Virus record (IMG/VR): IMGVR_UViG_3300006753_000101
Span: 1 to 20,965 of that record
DNA: 20,965 bases
DNA from: a virus
Strand: one strand, 5' to 3'
Positions 20,323-20,965 of this stretch are shown here, in pieces. A program made the translations under genes and the position numbers. Position 1 is the stretch's first letter, and every line of letters starts with the position of its first letter. The notes under the pieces are model-generated. The model was not told the origin of the DNA. It was given only the letters and a program-made list of their open reading frames with translations, and did no database searches.

Positions 20323-20965
20323 TTATGTAGTTAAATTGTTTGCTAATCATGGAAGGACTTCAGCCCTTATAGATACGTTCTTTAGTCTTGCTTTACCTGC
20401 TAGGGTGTCATTAGTGAACCTTAGTTGTATTTTCTTTCCTTTCACGTTCAGGTTCCCTTTTGTCCTTAATACACAAATCTCTCTATAATCATCATCTAAT
20501 CAAGAGTCTCAATCTTCACCCACTGGCGCTTCACCTACTGGGAACGCTCCTATACCCCCTCCTGATGTAGATCATCATACTGCTGCTGCATCATAGTTGT
20601 CTGAGTCTATAGTTATAGTATCAGATTCACCTCAATCAATATATATAGCTTGCGCCAGTTCAGCGAGTTCATTGATGTCTAGGAGCGTTCTTTCTTCCCA
20701 GAACAGTTTCTTGAACGTTGGATCAGCAACATAAAACTCCTTTGTCCTATATTCAAAAGGGATAGGAGTTGCCTCATCATCTTGTGAGAACTCATCTTTG
20801 TATACCTTAGACTCTATCATAGAGATAGTATAATTGAACCCCTTGAATGATACTCCACCATAGAAATATTGGTGATTGTCTACCAGCCAAGCATTCTTCT
20901 CTACGTCATAGACAATAACAATATCATTGAAGGTTGCTCAATTAGTTTTCATATGTCGTTTAATA
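20323..20965 (-). CDS. Tail hub/stabilisation-type structural protein, 5' end cut by window edge
   Basis: The last 213 residues are visible, ending GLANNLTT with TAA. NDIVIVYDVEKNAWLVDNHQ near the start, then EFYVADPTFKKLFWEERTLL, and near the end LRTKGNLNVKGKKIQLRFTN resemble the C-terminal part of phage tail-hub or packaged-DNA stabilisation proteins. In these a 'D-x-VLVYDxxxKxW' phrase precedes a beta domain. Seven TGA codons are read as Gly, two of them adjacent in VGGSTSGGG. An in-frame ATG at 20952 could be a start, but the family resemblance suggests the gene continues past the edge. Family assignment is tentative. Confidence 0.6.

Noticed and set aside
1-20965. TGA = Trp (code 4) reading
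   Set aside because: TGAs fall in Gly-rich motifs and glycine zippers and mixed with GGA in runs; Trp there would break portal, fibre and ART motifs. TGG is already used for Trp in ordinary positions.
1-20965. TAG reassignment (code 15)
   Set aside because: TAG ends the capsid, terminase and small 108-residue genes at sensible lengths right before the next gene, and no TAG interrupts a recognisable domain.

Overview
This window looks like part of a tailed-phage genome (or prophage), probably podovirus-like, read with an altered genetic code. Every gene lies on the minus strand, packed with gaps of 0 to 127 bases. Under the standard code most genes fall into fragments. If TGA is read as an amino acid, the fragments join into 16 clean genes (14 complete, one cut at each edge). 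All 15 visible stop codons are TAA (12) or TAG (3); none is TGA. I count roughly 190 in-frame TGA codons. They fall where the protein families want glycine: the Gly-rich stretch of the portal, the Walker-side and nuclease regions of the terminase, the GHTET turn of the capsid-proximal beta-helix protein, the YRG motif of an ADP-ribosyltransferase domain, glycine zippers, and runs of GGA/TGA in a Gly-rich fibre. TGG is used separately for Trp. This is genetic code 25 (UGA = Gly), known from Absconditabacteria (SR1) and Gracilibacteria. The host is therefore most likely a member of those candidate phyla (inference).

Reading in the direction of transcription, from the right edge to the left: (1) the end of a tail/stabilisation-type structural protein (20323-20965, partial); (2) a glycine-rich fibre or adhesin-like protein (18522-20312); (3) an 896-residue virion protein with a coiled coil, a degenerate M23-peptidase-like domain and an acidic Asp-Gly tail (15808-18498); (4) a giant 1769-residue polyvalent protein with three glycine-zipper segments, a large-polyvalent-protein (LPD-type) domain and two ADP-ribosyltransferase-like C-terminal domains (10499-15808); (5) terminase large subunit (8831-10480); (6) portal (6832-8748); (7) a small basic protein (6533-6859); (8) a 127-base leader holding a 28-bp RNA hairpin and an overlapping terminator hairpin (6406-6532); (9) probable scaffold (5671-6405), two small genes (5180-5665, 4809-5180), a probable decoration protein (4276-4770) and the major capsid protein (3231-4241); (10) a beta-helix structural protein (1708-3159), a terminator-like hairpin, then a small beta-rich protein, a coiled-coil protein and the start of a tail-fibre-like protein running off the left edge (1-660).

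Together this is a DNA-packaging, capsid and tail/ejection module. No replication, lysis, integrase, tRNA, CRISPR or insertion-sequence feature was seen, and no stretch longer than 127 bases lacks a gene. The most notable points are the UGA-Gly code, its near-absence from the capsid genes despite heavy use elsewhere, the hairpin/attenuator-like leader in front of the scaffold-capsid cluster, and the giant ejected-protein-like gene with toxin-type ADP-ribosyltransferase domains.
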